Shown here one piece after another: positions 63,004-64,000 of a stretch of 64,000 nucleotides of DNA. The stretch's first letter is position 1. Each line of letters opens with the position of its first letter. The notes under the pieces are model-generated. The model saw only the letters and a list, made by a program, of their open reading frames with translations. It was not told where the DNA came from and did no database searches. Origin of the DNA: HXMU1420-13 sp965601825 (GTDB lineage Bacteria; Bacteroidota; Rhodothermia; Balneolales; Balneolaceae); the NCBI GenBank assembly GCA_965601825.1, contig OZ271839.1, positions 2,852,001-2,916,000 on the forward strand, read 5' to 3'. A program made the position numbers and the translations under genes.

Positions 63004-63180
63004 ATGAGTAGAGTAGACGATTTGAAAGGATTAGTTGACAGTGTATCAGCTGAGATGGAAAAGTTCTACGATAAAGGAAACAAAGCTGCGGGTACCCGTG
63101 CTAGAAAAGGGCTACAGGATCTAAAGAAATTAGCTCAAGACATTCGTCTTGAAATTCAATCAAAGAAAAACGAAGGCTAA
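63004..63180 (+). CDS. Histone H1-like (Hc1-type) small nucleoid protein
   Basis: 58 aa: SRVDDLKGLVDSVSAEMEKF, YDKGNKAAGTRARKGLQDLK, then KLAQDIRLEIQSKKNEG. The helix pair with GNKAAGTRARKGLQ matches the N-terminal part of the bacterial Hc1 family; the lysine/alanine-rich tail of longer homologues is absent. Pattern and basic charge suit DNA binding and nucleoid compaction. CGGAG lies upstream of ATG 63004, and the gene has its own terminator on each side, so it is a monocistronic unit. TTGACA at about 62928 may be its -35. Confidence 0.85.
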   Translation: MSRVDDLKGLVDSVSAEMEKFYDKGNKAAGTRARKGLQDLKKLAQDIRLEIQSKKNEG

Positions 63181-63204
63181 TCCTGCTTTTTCAAAAAAAC
63201 TCTG

Positions 63205-63238
63205 AAGCCCTGTTCTTTTGAAAGAGCAGGGCTTTTTT
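63205..63238 (+). terminator. Strong rho-independent terminator after Hc1-like gene
   Basis: A 14-bp stem (AAGCCCTG plus TTCTTT pairing AAAGAG plus CAGGGCTT, one wobble) with a 2-nt loop, followed by TTTT. It lies 25 bp past the Hc1 stop. It may also help the convergent gene at 63243. Confidence 0.9.
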
Positions 63239-63242
63239 GTTT

Positions 63243-63704
63243 CTAGTCGATACAATTGTCTCTTCTTCGTGTATCAACCAGGTATATAATTTTCCATTCC
63301 CCTTCTATTTTCGCCATCTGGATACTATTTACACCACAGTGTGAAAAATTCTCTCCGACGTAAAACTTATACGGTGTCCAAACTGATGCTAAATCACCAT
63401 CAATTCTTATATCGATAGATGAAATCTGCTCATCATAAATTTCATCATGAGGAGTACCTATCGATTCAAGCCATCTGTTTAAAGAACCTATTGCTCTTAC
63501 TACTTCTCCATTCTGATTTGTATACACTGAATTCATTGGTGCATCCCTCAAAACTTGAGATGCAACCATTGCACTATCACCGGCTCTCATACCGTCAAAA
63601 ATAGTTGTGATTACAGCCTCAATAGCAGCTTTATCAGTTTCTTGTGCAGATATAAAATTTGTTGACAAGAATAGTAATAGGATTGGAAGAATTATTTTTC
63701 GCAT
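63243..63704 (-). CDS. Secreted NTF2-like (SnoaL/DUF4440-type) protein
   Basis: 153 aa. Signal peptide (residues 1-20, ending ISAQ). The mature domain has AAIEAVITTIFDGMRAGDSA, the middle strand DLASVWTPYKFYVGENFSHC, and the final IQMAKIEGEWKIIYLVDTRR, the usual NTF2-like layout. Two cysteines may pair. It is of the same broad fold as the protein at 25166 but not closely similar. Function unknown; no operon partner is visible. Confidence 0.8.
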   Translation of the reverse strand: MRKIILPILLLFLSTNFISAQETDKAAIEAVITTIFDGMRAGDSAMVASQVLRDAPMNSVYTNQNGEVVRAIGSLNRWLESIGTPHDEIYDEQISSIDIRIDGDLASVWTPYKFYVGENFSHCGVNSIQMAKIEGEWKIIYLVDTRRRDNCID

Positions 63705-63887
63705 GTTAATTCGCTTTGATTGTTGATTCTTTTATTGATTTGAAATTCTGTTGATTACTAATCTAACCACTTTCGATTATATAGAATTGAAGTTTCAAAG
63801 AGGTAGAAAATATCTATCCATTTATTGTAAAATTTTAATCAAGAACCTCAGAGGATTTTTTGTGGTTATTAACGTATTACAAAGTTT

Positions 63888-64000
63888 GTGAATCCATACA
63901 TAACGTTTAAAAAAATTGAAGAAACAAAGTTTTCAAAGTCGGTTAATAAATGCATACCTGATTGCATCAGATCGAAAAAGCAAATATCAGGAACGTTGGT
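63888..64000 (+). CDS. Possible start of a gene cut by the right edge
   Basis: From GTG 63888 a frame stays open to the window end (37 codons: MNPYITFKKIEETKFSKSVN, then KCIPDCIRSKKQIS and onward). It has two cysteines spaced C-x3-C and many lysines. There is no clear Shine-Dalgarno sequence. The frame is too short to judge, and the 63705-63887 stretch before it holds nothing else I recognise. Confidence 0.25.
   Translation, partial: MNPYITFKKIEETKFSKSVNKCIPDCIRSKKQISGTL

Overview
The window comes from an AT-rich, Gram-negative marine-type bacterium of the Bacteroidota/Balneolota line, most likely a Balneolaceae relative. The evidence is two secreted proteins with type IX secretion (T9SS) C-terminal sorting domains of the NYPNPFNP type, two PID-CTERM-like mini-proteins, a TonB-dependent receptor, a DUF5683 gene after parB, an Hc1-like histone, and a proteorhodopsin with its retinal-making Brp/Blh enzyme. 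I see no rRNA, tRNA, CRISPR array or complete prophage. The taxonomic placement is inference.

Left part (1-20.7 kb) is mostly conserved housekeeping on the minus strand: a TonB receptor cut by the window edge behind two LacI-type palindromes; ispG, two rhomboid proteases and a carotenoid-type FAD oxidoreductase; polA; a SpoIIE-type phosphatase (plus strand); transketolase; a TPR protein; a LOG-family protein; DUF5683, parB and parA; an ECF sigma/anti-sigma-like pair; and uvrC, whose iron-sulfur cysteine set looks incomplete.

Middle part (20.8-33.8 kb, plus strand) is a run of small accessory genes: an alpha/alpha-toroid protein, a hotdog-fold protein, a GNAT acetyltransferase, a TlpA-like lipoprotein, small secreted proteins, a sodium:solute symporter with its small partner, a tandem pair of outer-membrane barrel-like paralogues and a saccharopine dehydrogenase-like reductase. 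Next come two RAYT (REP-associated tyrosine transposase) units. Each is bracketed by inverted two-hairpin REP modules, and they flank an ABC exporter.

From 33.8 to 48.4 kb are a B12-type radical SAM protein, a membrane XRE regulator, methyltransferases, PPK2, an RluA-type pseudouridine synthase, RmuC, an alpha/beta hydrolase, then the light-harvesting pair: blh (plus) facing the proteorhodopsin gene (minus). Between their 3' ends lie two unusual hairpin-like elements whose arms are built from iterated 7- and 8-nt units. Related elements occur at several other gene borders. A betaine-type ABC transporter with a fused binding protein and permease follows.

From 48.4 to 56.5 kb is the most distinctive region: an exactly 2,640-bp-spaced duplication of a two-gene cassette (702-aa T9SS-sorted protein plus 67-aa PID-CTERM mini-protein). 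Between the copies is a decayed tail of a 3-hydroxyacyl-CoA dehydrogenase gene whose intact copy lies beyond the cassettes. A methyltransferase-like gene and a phage-tail-collar-type gene sit in the extra 2.1 kb. The right end (56.7-64 kb) carries a penicillin acylase-family protein, a GH3/beta-lactamase fusion overlapping a two-domain cytidine deaminase (cell-wall and nucleoside recycling), the Hc1-like histone and a small secreted NTF2-like protein.
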